Positions 7,787-16,620 of a stretch of 41,692 nucleotides of DNA are shown piece by piece (position 1 is the first letter of the stretch; each line of letters opens with the position of its first letter). The notes under the pieces were generated by a model that was given only the letters and a program-made list of their open reading frames with translations, was not told where the DNA came from and searched no databases. This DNA comes from Pseudobdellovibrionaceae bacterium (lineage in GTDB: Bacteria; Bdellovibrionota; Bdellovibrionia; Bdellovibrionales; JAMPXM01), in the NCBI GenBank assembly GCA_947462815.1, contig CANHQR010000030.1, positions 1 to 41,692 on the forward strand. The letters run 5' to 3'. The position numbers and the translations under genes were made by a program.

Positions 7787-10081
7787 CTAATTGCCCTTCC
7801 AGAAATCAAAGGTGATCGGCGAACCAATCTTGTTGTCAAAGTCGTCACCTGTAGAAATCGCAACTGCGTTCAAGCTCACGCTCTGATTGGAGAGATCCGT
7901 CGAGTTCTGCATCCTCATGTAAATGCGACGGTGTGTTTTGCCGTACGTTGTGCCAGCATAAAACAACGTATTGTTTCCAAGAGGAGTGCCATCACAAAAT
8001 GGGCCTTCGAAGTAGCTGATCGGAACGTTGTCGGGATAAGTGTTCACAGGGAGCGTGAAGTTGAAAGCAACGGTCAGTCGCGGAATGGGGGCGTCGACCA
8101 TCGAGTTCCAATAACTGATGTCGATCGGATAGCATTTATCGGCGAAGACGTTCGTGGGCCAGCCCAAAATCCGGTAAGCGTCCGGGGTTGCGGTCGACTG
8201 ACCTTTAACGTGATAGGTGAATGGAGCGGCGCCGGGCATCGAGGCGACGAGTTCCGCGTTCGCAGACGAAACCGACAGGCCCACATAAATCCTCTTAGAA
8301 GTTTGCCCTTGTGCATTGATTGATAGGTTGGCGAGGCCAGTTCCAGAACAATCCTTGTCTGGGAAAAGAAGGAAGTTTGATTGGCTCGAGTTCACAGTCA
8401 GCACATCTTTAAAATATGCCGGGTCGCCGTTGTGTAAACCTGTGATGTCGATCGGATAGCAACTACTCACCATGATCCTGTGACGACCCGCTGTGGTATT
8501 ATCGGTCGTCGAGTTGCCATCGATTCGCGAGATCTGAATCGCCGTTGCGGCGGGCGGACAATTCATGCACCCTTGGTCGCCATGGATCATGTGAGTGCCG
8601 ATGACTCCCGGAAGTTCGTTGGCTCCTTGATAGGGGCACAGAGCAAAGTCCAAATCGCCGCTCCAAAACGCGATCAATTCAGCCGCACTGAGGGTCAGAG
8701 TATACTCCGACACGGGGTTGACCGCGTCTTGAAAGGGTACGGAAACTCTTTCGACATAACCGTGTTGTCGCAACTGCCCGCAAGATGCTGATCGCGACGC
8801 CTCTTGCGAATTTGCGTCTCGCAGTCGAGTGAGTAATCGAACTCCTGTTATCCCCCCCAGAACGTTTCCGGTATCCAGAACACCGGGCAGATACTGCCAT
8901 TCGAAGCGCATTTGGTCATCCGACACATCCACATCGATAAGTCCGGATCCCGTGTCGACGAAGGGCCCATAAAATCCCGCACCATCGCGGATTTGATCGG
9001 GGCCGATGCGTATCGCTTCGGTGTAGTCATCCGCAACCGTGCAGTTAACATCACTCTCGCCGAGGCCCCCTCGGAGGATTCGCGCTTCGGATGGGTCCGT
9101 CGAAATCGCATACCAGGTCATCTCTGTGGTGAGATCCGCATCGGAATAAAGGTCTTCTACGACAGATTCGTCGTCTTCGTAGCAAGCGAATTGATTCGCG
9201 CTATTTGCCCCGGGACCAAAGAATCCCGCAATCCCGTGAGCTTCTATCGAGGGCTTGCTGACACCCGATTCCGAACGGAAACCGCTTGGGATCAAACCGT
9301 ACGTGACGAGAGTTGAGCCGACTTGCGACAGCGCTGCCGAGTCCGCCTTGACTCCGTTAAAGAGCATGAGGCCCTTGTCGGGACCCTTCGTGATCCGATA
9401 ATTAAATAGCACAGAGTTGGAAATGAAGGCGGAGAAGAAACCATTGTAGACCGGGGTCTCATCCAAGACCATCGGGGGCTTGCCGCCCGGAGGAGAGAAC
9501 TCAATTCCCAAAGTACCAAACGGCGCTGTACCATTCTGTTTGATGAATCGGCCAAAAATTATGCCTTCCGTATTGAGGCCCACGTCCAGTGGATTCACGA
9601 CCATGTCGATCGTCTCAGCCGAGGTGTTCAGACTTCGCTCTTGATCTCCATAAAACACAAAACTCGCACCATCGCCGGCTTCGGAAGCGAGCAGGAGAAC
9701 TTGAATGAGGCGATTTGAGCCTCGCGGTACCGAGAGCTCGAGGCTTTCAGGAGGTTGTGCGCTGGAGCCCTGATCGTTTTTCTCCCAGATTCGCACGACG
9801 GGACTCATTCCGTCTCCTGAGACGTTTATCATGATCCGCTGATACTGCAGGTTGCTTGCGGCAACTACGGCGCCCGAGCGGCTCGGCTGATTTTTTGAGG
9901 TGAGGGCTTTCGTCTTCTGCTGAAGTTCCGAAGCCGAGGGAAGCTGCAGCTCGATTTTGGTCAAATCGGACTTGTTGGCACAAGAGATCGACATCGATGC
10001 AGCGAAAACAAAAACTGCCATTAAAACCGCTTTTCCGAGCTGCAAAACATCCGACAATCTTGTCTCTCGACTCTGACTCAT
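7787..10081 (-). CDS. Large secreted lipoprotein with C-terminal CYPIDI repeats
   Basis: 764 residues. The signal peptide ends in ASMSISC (C34), a near-consensus lipobox. The family is not recognised. Around residue 70 it reads AVVAASNLQYQRIMINVSG. The last ~230 residues contain two related modules: each starts with CYPIDI, contains a second Cys in DKDCSGT or GPFCDGT, and ends in a (K/R)RIY(V/M) strand. This suggests paired disulfide-bonded beta domains of about 115 residues. Asn/Gly-rich linkers and few charged helices fit an exposed surface protein. It is monocistronic on the minus strand. Confidence 0.7.
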   Translation of the reverse strand: MSQSRETRLSDVLQLGKAVLMAVFVFAASMSISCANKSDLTKIELQLPSASELQQKTKALTSKNQPSRSGAVVAASNLQYQRIMINVSGDGMSPVVRIWEKNDQGSSAQPPESLELSVPRGSNRLIQVLLLASEAGDGASFVFYGDQERSLNTSAETIDMVVNPLDVGLNTEGIIFGRFIKQNGTAPFGTLGIEFSPPGGKPPMVLDETPVYNGFFSAFISNSVLFNYRITKGPDKGLMLFNGVKADSAALSQVGSTLVTYGLIPSGFRSESGVSKPSIEAHGIAGFFGPGANSANQFACYEDDESVVEDLYSDADLTTEMTWYAISTDPSEARILRGGLGESDVNCTVADDYTEAIRIGPDQIRDGAGFYGPFVDTGSGLIDVDVSDDQMRFEWQYLPGVLDTGNVLGGITGVRLLTRLRDANSQEASRSASCGQLRQHGYVERVSVPFQDAVNPVSEYTLTLSAAELIAFWSGDLDFALCPYQGANELPGVIGTHMIHGDQGCMNCPPAATAIQISRIDGNSTTDNTTAGRHRIMVSSCYPIDITGLHNGDPAYFKDVLTVNSSQSNFLLFPDKDCSGTGLANLSINAQGQTSKRIYVGLSVSSANAELVASMPGAAPFTYHVKGQSTATPDAYRILGWPTNVFADKCYPIDISYWNSMVDAPIPRLTVAFNFTLPVNTYPDNVPISYFEGPFCDGTPLGNNTLFYAGTTYGKTHRRIYMRMQNSTDLSNQSVSLNAVAISTGDDFDNKIGSPITFDFWKGN

Positions 10082-10415
10082 CGCTTGCTCTTTTCCGATT
10101 CGAGTTAAAATTTGCTCACTTCCTCATTTTCGAGGAACAGTCACAGCGGTCTCCAAGACACTCCCTTCTCCTTTCGGGAGATGGGAGCCACAGTTTGAGG
10201 ATGTGCGTAAAAATGAGACGTAAATCGACCCAGCTCGAAAGAGGATCGAGCGCCGTCGTCTCATTTGGAATCAGATTTGGGAATGTAGTTGGGGGTCGAA
10301 CCCACTCAGGATCATGGCAAGCGCCTAGGCCGACATGGCTAAATGCCATGTCGGACGCGTCCCGACAACACGACCTGAGGTGATGAATCCAAATGTGAGA
10401 TTAGAATTCGAACGT
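10082..10415. other. Intergenic region upstream of the large lipoprotein
   Basis: No supported gene. It must contain the lipoprotein promoter. Short frames on both strands lack support. It holds a long hairpin at 10330-10354. Confidence 0.5.
10330..10354. repeat. Perfect 10-bp hairpin
   Basis: CCGACATGGC-TAAAT-GCCATGTCGG. There is no T-run on either side, so it is not a standard terminator. It lies between the displaced tRNA-Asn 3' end and the lipoprotein promoter region. Confidence 0.5.
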
Positions 10416-10442
10416 AAAAAATGGCTCGGGTGGAGGGACTCG
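10416..10442 (-). repeat. Displaced copy of the tRNA-Asn 3' end
   Basis: Bases 10422-10442 match the 3' terminal 21 nt (with CCA) of the tRNA-Asn gene at 10650-10670 in 20 of 21 positions, and both are flanked by an A-run. The offset is 228 bp. No other tRNA features are present, so it is a partial copy, as left by unequal exchange or by a lost element. Confidence 0.75.
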
Positions 10443-10607
10443 GTCTTACACTCGCTCGCGTCACGCTCGCTCGTTGCAGAGCCGCCCCGCTTCCTCGTCA
10501 GCACAGCCTGTGCTGCCGCCCGACGCCGAAGGCTCCGCTTGGGTCGCCTTCGACCTCGGTACGAAGGCTCCCTTCTCGTCCCTCACTTTGAACACTCTTA
10601 AAAAACA

Positions 10608-10636
10608 AAAACCCAATCCGTGTGGGATTGGGTTTT
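10608..10636 (-). terminator. Terminator of tRNA-Asn
   Basis: Stem AAAACCCAATCC / GGATTGGGTTTT around GTGTG, 14 nt past the tRNA-Asn CCA on the minus strand, followed by a T-rich stretch. A second small dyad (AGCACAG-CC-TGTGCT-like) lies further on in the spacer. Confidence 0.85.
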
Positions 10637-10649
10637 CGTTTTTGAAAAA

Positions 10650-10725
10650 TGGCTCAGGTGGAGGGACTCGAACCCCCGACCCAGCGGTTAACAGCCGCTT
10701 GCTCTACCGGCTGAGCTACACCTGA
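10650..10725 (-). tRNA. tRNA-Asn (anticodon GTT)
   Basis: 76 nt with encoded CCA. Acceptor TCAGGTG pairs with CACCTGA, the D-arm is GTAGCTCAGCCGGTAGAGC, the anticodon loop CTGTTAA gives GTT, and the T-arm is GGGGGTTCGAGTCCC. Confidence 0.96.
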
Positions 10726-10795
10726 ACACAAAGAAACACCGGAAGAGTCAAAATAGGTGAGGCCTGAGGTGCTGTCAACTTACGGCTTCATCGAC

Positions 10796-11461
10796 TCAGC
10801 GGGGCGCCTCAGGACGTTCTGCGGCGGCCGATGGGGTCGCCGTGGGGCGCATCCATTGAGCGAGGACTTTGAGCTCATCGAGAGCGGACATAAGGTCAGG
10901 CGACTTAAAGCGCCCGCCCTTAAACGCGCCCTGCTCCATCTCGCCAATCCACTCCCCCGCGCGGCCAAAGATCAATTCGCTTCGATCCACAAAGACCACT
11001 CGCACCAAAGGCGCGATCGCCAGGCCCGAGGCCTCGGCCGGATCGGCAGGCCGCACAACGTACTGGCAATGACGGCTGAGCCATTTCTCCATTTCGATAT
11101 AGCTCATCTCACTCCGGAGCAGGGTTTCCTCGCCCCGAGCGTCCCTCTGGCGCTCCTCGGCAAGCCATTCGAACCGAGGGCCATGCTTTTCTTCAACGAT
11201 GCTTCGGCCGTCCGGGAAATGGAAACTCGCAATACGAGTTCGGCATAGTGTGCGGCGCTCTTCGCCCGGTTGAAGCGGCTGCCCTCCGGGCTGAAGCCCC
11301 GGCGAGCCCGCAGCTCCGGGCTCGATCCCAAGGGCATGAAAAGCCGCATTGATTTTGTCGACAGTGATGCCGCTGGACGACCAGACGATGAGGATCAAAC
11401 CAAGCGTCAGCACGGCCGCACGCAGAAAAATTGTGGGGGTCGAATGAGAAGTTCGGCGCAT
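10796..11461 (-). CDS. Membrane-anchored hypothetical protein
   Basis: 221 residues of unknown function. A single N-terminal hydrophobic segment (about residues 12-30, FLRAAVLTLGLILIVW) looks like an uncleaved anchor or signal. A Pro/Gly/Gln-rich linker (about 45-68) precedes a soluble domain with two cysteines (TLCRTR and SRHCQYVV) and a Pro/Ala-rich tail. It lies between tRNA-Arg and tRNA-Asn on the same strand. No family recognised. Confidence 0.65.
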   Translation of the reverse strand: MRRTSHSTPTIFLRAAVLTLGLILIVWSSSGITVDKINAAFHALGIEPGAAGSPGLQPGGQPLQPGEERRTLCRTRIASFHFPDGRSIVEEKHGPRFEWLAEERQRDARGEETLLRSEMSYIEMEKWLSRHCQYVVRPADPAEASGLAIAPLVRVVFVDRSELIFGRAGEWIGEMEQGAFKGGRFKSPDLMSALDELKVLAQWMRPTATPSAAAERPEAPR

Positions 11462-11581
11462 GCCGCAGATTTATCTGAGTCCGCCTCACCCGTCCACGAG
11501 GCACGTCGAATTTCAACGAAAGTTGCCGCCGAACTTGGGCTTACGAATCCACAACGAACAACGTCAAAGAGAGGGAGAAAA

Positions 11582-11658
11582 TGGCGCGCCGGGAAGGAGT
11601 CGAACCTCCGACCACTAGATTCGTAGTCTAGTACTCTATCCAGCTGAGCTACCGGCGC
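11582..11658 (-). tRNA. tRNA-Arg (anticodon ACG)
   Basis: 77 nt with encoded CCA. Acceptor GCGCCGG / CCGGCGC, D-arm GTAGCTCAGCTGGATAGAG, anticodon loop CTACGAA (ACG, read as ICG after A34 deamination), T-loop TTCGACT. Confidence 0.96.
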
Positions 11659-11828
11659 GTCGAGGTTGAGGAGCCAGAGATACGGCCAATTGAGTCGTAA
11701 ATCAACCTTTTCCCCTCGAATTCGAGGCACAGGGGGCCGGGATTTGGCGGGCAAATGGGCTGTGCTTCATTGCCAAAGCTCAGCTCGCATGGCAACGTGG
11801 CCGAATTCAGCGCGTTTTTTCTGACTCC

Positions 11829-11921
11829 GGAGTGGTGGGTGAGAGGCTGAAACCAACAGTTTGCTAAACTGTCCTACGGGGTAAACCCGTAGCGCGGGTT
11901 CAAATCCCGCCCACTCCGCCA
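11829..11921 (+). tRNA. tRNA-Ser (anticodon GCT)
   Basis: 93 nt with encoded CCA and the long variable arm of serine tRNAs. Acceptor GGAGTGG / CCACTCC, anticodon loop TTGCTAA, T-arm GCGGGTTCAAATCCCGC. Confidence 0.96.
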
Positions 11922-12126
11922 ATTTTTAATTCACACAACCTAAATCATTTTATCCTACTACCTCCCGCTTCGACATCACCGAGGCCATTAGGTAGCCTGA
12001 GCCACCTGCCCCTCAGAAAAGGGACACAGCTTACTAAACTTAAGGTGGCATCGATTCGTTTGGTCATCAGCACGATGAGTTTACGATGGCTCCTGCAAAT
12101 CGGGCTGGATACAAGCTTAAGTCAAT

Positions 12127-12625
12127 TTACTCACGGCGGGTTGAACAACCTGCGCGAGTTTTTTCAAGAGGGATCTGACCACGCCCTAGAGGATTGCTCG
12201 CTTTGTAAATTCGCAAATCTTCCCAAGGAAACGCGGGATAACTGTCCGGAAATTGCGCGTCGATTCGTTCGATACCCAAAAAAACCTTCTGGGGGCCCGC
12301 GAGCGATCTCGACGGGGCGACCTGCGCAGCAAGTTCGGTGATATCTCGAGCTTTATGGCCGGATGCTTTGCCAATTTCGATCAAGCTCATGCTCGCGCGC
12401 CGGAGACTCTCATTTGTGACGGCGAACAGGTTTTCAAGAGCGTTTGGCTGATCGCGCCCGATCACGACTGGGCCCAGAATCCATCTCGGGCGGAGAGGCA
12501 ATCTTTCTTGTTGGGTGTGATGCTTGAATTCGATCGCGAAGTTCGCGCCCTGGTCCGCAACCGAAGTTACGACCAGATGGTATTTCAAAAAATGGCTCAG
12601 TCTGGGCAGGTCGATCCGCAGACAT
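12127..12625 (-). pseudogene. Possible frame-broken hypothetical gene
   Basis: A 153-codon minus-strand frame (12127-12588) has gene-like composition (for example FLGIERIDAQFPDSYPAF) but its only start is a TTG with no ribosome-binding site. An ATG in another frame at 12625 leads into AQTEPFF and would join it across a T6 run near 12588-12594. So this may be one gene with a homopolymer frameshift. No family is recognised, and a competing plus-strand frame covers part of it. Low certainty. Confidence 0.3.
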
Positions 12626-12744
12626 TCTGAGCCTCACGGCACGCACCAACTCCCCTGTCCAATGTTCAGCGACGATTGACGAATGCCTGTCGACAGGAAA
12701 CTAATGAGTTGCTACGAAGGCGACTCGTGGGGAGGGGACAAGCT

Positions 12745-14097
12745 ATGAAAAGGTCAGTCCGGAAATCGAAATCTGTGGGACGAACTTCCCGCCAATCATC
12801 AACATCCAAAAAAAGCGCACAAGGTGGTCGTGGCCAGGAGATGGAGCGGGCGCATTTGCGTTCGCAAATGGTTCACGGTCAGCCTCTCACGACGGCTTGG
12901 GAGTTCTCCCGACACCTCATTCCACCGATCACTTCCAACACGACCTTTCGGTTGGAATCCCTGGAGCGGGGCGCCCGCGGCTTCATGCAGTTCGGCAATG
13001 ACGCAAATGACGAACCGATTTTGATTTACGACCGTCTGGACGAGCCCAACGCCTTGATGTTGGAGGAGCAACTCGCGGCGATGGAAGGCTCCGATTCGGC
13101 CGTGACCTTTGGCTCCGGAATGGGCGCCATCTCCTCGGCTTTGCTTTCATGTTTGCGTGCCGGTCAAAAGGTCGTCGCGCATCGCAATCTCTACGGCTGC
13201 ACCTACTCGCTGTTGACGGATTGGCTCCCGCGTTTTGGCGTACAAACTACGTTTATTGACATCAATCGCAAAGAGCATCGGCAGCTGATGGCGGACCCTC
13301 AGGTGCGCGTGCTCTATTTCGAAGCGATCTCGAACCCCTCGCTCGACCTGGCCGACCTTCCAGGCATTATGGCGGACGTCGCGCGAGCGAATCGCAGTCG
13401 CAGCGAAGCCGAACGCATCATTGTGATTGTCGACAACACCTTCGCGACACCTTGGGCGCTTCGACCTCTCGAGTGGGGCGTCGATCTCGTCGTTCACTCT
13501 CTCACCAAGAACATCGGTGGTTTCGGCACAGAAATGGGCGGCGCTGTGATGGGCGCTCGAAGCTTTGAACGCGGCTTGAAGCTGGCACGAAAGGACTTTG
13601 GTGCGACTCTGACGCCCAAGTCGGCGTGGAATGTTTTGGTGCACGGAATTCCTACGCTGGCGATTCGCTTTGAGCGCCAGCAGCAAAACGCTATGGCGGT
13701 CGCGCGGTACCTCGAACAACACCCAAAGGTTGAACGCGTGATCTACCCGGGACTGAAATCTCACCCGCAGTTTACTCTCGCGAAAAAACTTTTGCGCAAT
13801 CCCGATGGCGAATTCGCGCCCGGCACGATGATTTCGTTCACCGTGAAGGGCGACGGGCGCCGCTGCCGACGTTTTGTGGACTCGGTCGCGCGGAATTCGT
13901 ACTCCATCACGTTGGCCGTCAGCTTAGGATTGACGAAGACCTTGATTGAGGTACCCGGCTTCATGACTCACGCGGCAATTCCCAAGGATAAACTGGTCTC
14001 ATCGGGAATCGATCCGCGCCTGATCCGCCTCAGCCTCGGCATCGAAGATGCCGCAGACATCATCGCCGATCTCGACGCCGCGTTCCGCTCGCTTTGA
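12745..14097 (+). CDS. Cys/Met metabolism PLP-dependent enzyme (cystathionine gamma-synthase / methionine gamma-lyase family)
   Basis: 450-residue fold-type I PLP enzyme acting on sulfur amino acids. I chose ATG 12745 because GGGGAGGGG ends 7 nt before it; an upstream in-frame start lacks a site. The PLP lysine is in HSLTKNIGGFG (about K255), with DNTFATPW and the ALEEQLAAMEGSDSAVTFGSGMG-type cofactor region before it. The first ~35 residues are a basic, Ser/Lys-rich extension absent from usual members. Whether it is a synthase or a lyase cannot be settled by eye. The very G-rich ribosome site is exactly complementary to the C-rich loops of the RNA proposed at 40081-40197. Confidence 0.88.
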   Translation: MKRSVRKSKSVGRTSRQSSTSKKSAQGGRGQEMERAHLRSQMVHGQPLTTAWEFSRHLIPPITSNTTFRLESLERGARGFMQFGNDANDEPILIYDRLDEPNALMLEEQLAAMEGSDSAVTFGSGMGAISSALLSCLRAGQKVVAHRNLYGCTYSLLTDWLPRFGVQTTFIDINRKEHRQLMADPQVRVLYFEAISNPSLDLADLPGIMADVARANRSRSEAERIIVIVDNTFATPWALRPLEWGVDLVVHSLTKNIGGFGTEMGGAVMGARSFERGLKLARKDFGATLTPKSAWNVLVHGIPTLAIRFERQQQNAMAVARYLEQHPKVERVIYPGLKSHPQFTLAKKLLRNPDGEFAPGTMISFTVKGDGRRCRRFVDSVARNSYSITLAVSLGLTKTLIEVPGFMTHAAIPKDKLVSSGIDPRLIRLSLGIEDAADIIADLDAAFRSL

Positions 14098-14140
14098 ATT
14101 TGATTTGCGCCTGTGAGCGGATACTTGCTGAAGTGGTGGC

Positions 14141-15223
14141 ATGTCATCGCTACCGCTTCGTAAAGCCAGCGCCGTGTTCGGTCTCGCGGATGGGCTCACT
14201 CCCGAGACTCTGTCGACACTCTTCCCTCAGCAGAAATTGAAGTCGTTGGATCTTCAACAACTCGTCGAGGTCGGTCGACAATTCGGATTTTTACAGAAGC
14301 CTTCCGAACCGATTGCCGCGTCCGTTTTTGTGACGAAAGGTGGGGTGCTCAAGACGACGCTCACCTTGAACCTCGCAAGACTCTGCGCTCTGCACGGTTT
14401 ACGGGTCGCTGTCGTTGGTCTGGATATGCAAGGCGACATCACGCAAGCATTGGGTGGTCCGACGGCGGATGAGGATCAGTCGTTAGCGGAAGCCTTGGCG
14501 TCACTCAATGAGCTTCGGGGATTGCCCGAATTATTCTCGGGCCAGGCCAAGATCGACGAGATTTTGTTGCCGACCGAAATTACAACGCTGTTTTATATCC
14601 CGGAAACACCTGAGCTTGTGGCGATGGATCAAAGTCTGCTCTCTCGCCATCGTCGCGAATACTGGTTGAAGGAAAATGTGGTCGAGCCGCTCAAAGAGCG
14701 GGGCTTTGACTTGATCTTGATGGACTGCTCGCCGAACTGGAATCGACTTATCAACAACGCTCTGGTGGCCAGCGATCTTCTGATTTCGCCGATCGAAAGT
14801 AAGATCAATAACTTTCGAAACTTACGGATTTTCCGAGCGCTCGTCAGCGAATTCAAAAGCGATATGCGCATCAACTTCAAACAGATCTTTGTGCCAACGC
14901 GCTTGGTGCCGGCCAGAAGACTGTCTCGCGAAATTTCGGAATGGTATCAGCGCGAGCTACCGAGCTGTTTGCGCTCCAGCATTCGCGAGTCAGTTCACGG
15001 CGAAGAAGCGACTGCGCTTCGTCTCTCGATTCCTGAACATGCGCCCACATCGCCTGCAGCCGAGGAAATCCGTTCTGTGGCCGCCGAGATCGCCGAGCAA
15101 ATGAACTTCCTTCGGCAAGATACACGAGGCGCCAGCTGGACTCTGGCGGCTCGCGAGGCCGCTGCAATTGAGCCCGTCACGTGGTCGAGCACCTCGGGTG
15201 TGGCCGTCTTGGAGGAGGTCTAA
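14141..15223 (+). CDS. ParA-family ATPase with altered Walker A
   Basis: 360-residue ParA/MinD-type protein. After ~60 residues it has the deviant P-loop, here TKGGVLKTTLT (residues 65-75): Leu70 replaces the invariant Gly of KGGvGKT. VVGLDMQGDIT (switch I) and DLILMDCSPNW (Walker B) follow. The K of KGG, the signature lysine for ParA dimers, is kept. The N-terminal region (to ~60) could be a DNA-binding or partner domain. It is 43 nt after the PLP gene and its stop overlaps the start of the next gene, so the pair is co-translated. No parB or parS is seen, so the cargo may not be the chromosome. Confidence 0.85.
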   Translation: MSSLPLRKASAVFGLADGLTPETLSTLFPQQKLKSLDLQQLVEVGRQFGFLQKPSEPIAASVFVTKGGVLKTTLTLNLARLCALHGLRVAVVGLDMQGDITQALGGPTADEDQSLAEALASLNELRGLPELFSGQAKIDEILLPTEITTLFYIPETPELVAMDQSLLSRHRREYWLKENVVEPLKERGFDLILMDCSPNWNRLINNALVASDLLISPIESKINNFRNLRIFRALVSEFKSDMRINFKQIFVPTRLVPARRLSREISEWYQRELPSCLRSSIRESVHGEEATALRLSIPEHAPTSPAAEEIRSVAAEIAEQMNFLRQDTRGASWTLAAREAAAIEPVTWSSTSGVAVLEEV

Positions 15224-15603
15224 TGGCGATCGGACTTGAAGATGCCGAGCGAAATTCAAAACGCAAAACCTTGCCCATCGATCGGTCCGTGACTCTTGAG
15301 TCGCCTGAGGCCCCACAGCCCTTGACTTCGCACGGCATCGCCAAACGAGGTCGATCCTTGGCCCACGAGCGACGGCCAGAGGGCGATGCAGATCCAAGCT
15401 GGTGGCTGGATGCGAATTGGATGAGCGTGCAGCAGCCCATGTTGGTTGAGCGCCTCATCAAGCCGATCTTGGATTTTGAGTCCGAGATGTTGAGTTCGCC
15501 GTGGCTGAACAAAATGAAAAAGCCCACGAACTGGGTTCGTAGGCTTTCACAGCGCGTTTCGAAACGTCCCGCTTTCCCATCAGTTTTCTTGAATCAAAAG
15601 TAA
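15223..15603 (+). CDS. Small protein coupled to the ParA-like ATPase
   Basis: 126 residues. The ATG at 15223 overlaps the ParA stop (TAATG) and has GGAGGAGG just upstream, within the ParA codons. Charged, with no signal peptide or membrane segment. It contains WWLDANWM and the C-terminal SPWLNKMKKPTNWVRRL, rich in Trp and basic residues. Not recognisably ParB. By position it is a likely cargo adaptor or ATPase stimulator for the ParA-like protein. Its last 10 nt overlap the convergent gene at 15594. Confidence 0.75.
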   Translation: MAIGLEDAERNSKRKTLPIDRSVTLESPEAPQPLTSHGIAKRGRSLAHERRPEGDADPSWWLDANWMSVQQPMLVERLIKPILDFESEMLSSPWLNKMKKPTNWVRRLSQRVSKRPAFPSVFLNQK

Positions 15604-16292
15604 ACGTACAAACCGCCGCGAACAACGAAACCCGATTGGGTTGTACTCGAGCCCGACGCGGGAGTGTTCTGTATGTAGGAGTAAACACCATCACCTCGGA
15701 TGGCGACAGAGTTGCCGAGGGCAAACCATTTCACTTGCCCGCCGACCTCTAATTTCATCGAACTTGAGTTGGTCTCAAGTGAACCCACCGTGGTCGCGGT
15801 CGTTACGTAAGAGCCGAGGGCACCCAGACCATAAACCATGTCGTTTCCGACTTTGTTGGGAACCAGGTTGTAGTCAAAAAATCCACCGATGCCGATTGAT
15901 CGGGAGCTACTGCCGGTGCTCGACTGATAAGTGAATTCGCCGAGCAAGCCATATTCCATATCAACGGCGTTCCAGCCATATCGAGGCGAAAGGCTTAAGC
16001 GCGTCGTCGAAGCTCCGCCTGGGGTCGTCGAGAGGCTGCTGAAGTCCCCAGACCCACCAATGATGGTATCTCGGCCGCCGCTGCTCGCTCCGCTACCACC
16101 GCCCGATTCTTCACCGCCACCGCCGAGAATCTCGCCGACTTTAGGTTTGTAGCCATCATCGAATTGGACGATGGCTTTTTTGCCCTGAACCTTAATGACC
16201 CGAGCCTCTTGAGCCTCAGCTCCGGTCTGGACAATGCCAACTCCAACGATCAATACCAGTGCCGCGATCAGGCGGATCAGGAAGTTCATCAT
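15594..16292 (-). CDS. Putative outer-membrane protein
   Basis: 232 residues: signal peptide (cleavage near GAEAQE), a short beta element (ARVIKVQGKKAIVQFDDG), a Gly/Ser-rich linker (about 57-85), then a barrel-like region of alternating residues that ends in RGGLYVYF. The terminal Phe is the classic Bam recognition signal. The start follows GGGAG at 16297-16303. Function unknown. It overlaps the convergent ParA-partner gene by 10 nt, with no terminator between them. Confidence 0.78.
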   Translation of the reverse strand: MMNFLIRLIAALVLIVGVGIVQTGAEAQEARVIKVQGKKAIVQFDDGYKPKVGEILGGGGEESGGGSGASSGGRDTIIGGSGDFSSLSTTPGGASTTRLSLSPRYGWNAVDMEYGLLGEFTYQSSTGSSSRSIGIGGFFDYNLVPNKVGNDMVYGLGALGSYVTTATTVGSLETNSSSMKLEVGGQVKWFALGNSVAIRGDGVYSYIQNTPASGSSTTQSGFVVRGGLYVYF

Positions 16293-16620
16293 GCTGTCTC
16301 CCTCAGACGTTGTGATCTAAAGCTGCGAGCTCTTTGATTCAAGATTCCCAATGTTAGGTTAAAGCCGGCCCGGGTAATTTCCAAATAGGCCGAGGTCGAG
16401 TCGAGGTTGGCGGATCGCTTGACGGAAAAGTCATCTGATCTGAGAGAAAATTCCCGGAGATGAAATCTTAAAAAGCCGGTCACGGCCGCGAGACTGACTC
16501 TTTTACCGCTCCATCAGGCGATGAAGACTCGAAGACCCCAGCTCGGATAGTCATCGTCAAGCCATATTCATCGTCAGCCCGTTGAGTGACGTCTTTCCCT
16601 TTCTAGAATGAGGTTCACAC
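16293..16620. other. Divergent intergenic region
   Basis: No gene seen. It should contain divergent promoters for the outer-membrane protein and the L,D-transpeptidase. No clear operator or RNA structure was found. Confidence 0.5.

Noticed and set aside
10265-10354. Possible tRNA or tmRNA relic (GGGTTCGACCCCC on the minus strand next to a strong hairpin)
   Set aside because: No CCA end, no matching acceptor stem and only 4 T-stem pairs; the TTCGA match alone is not enough.
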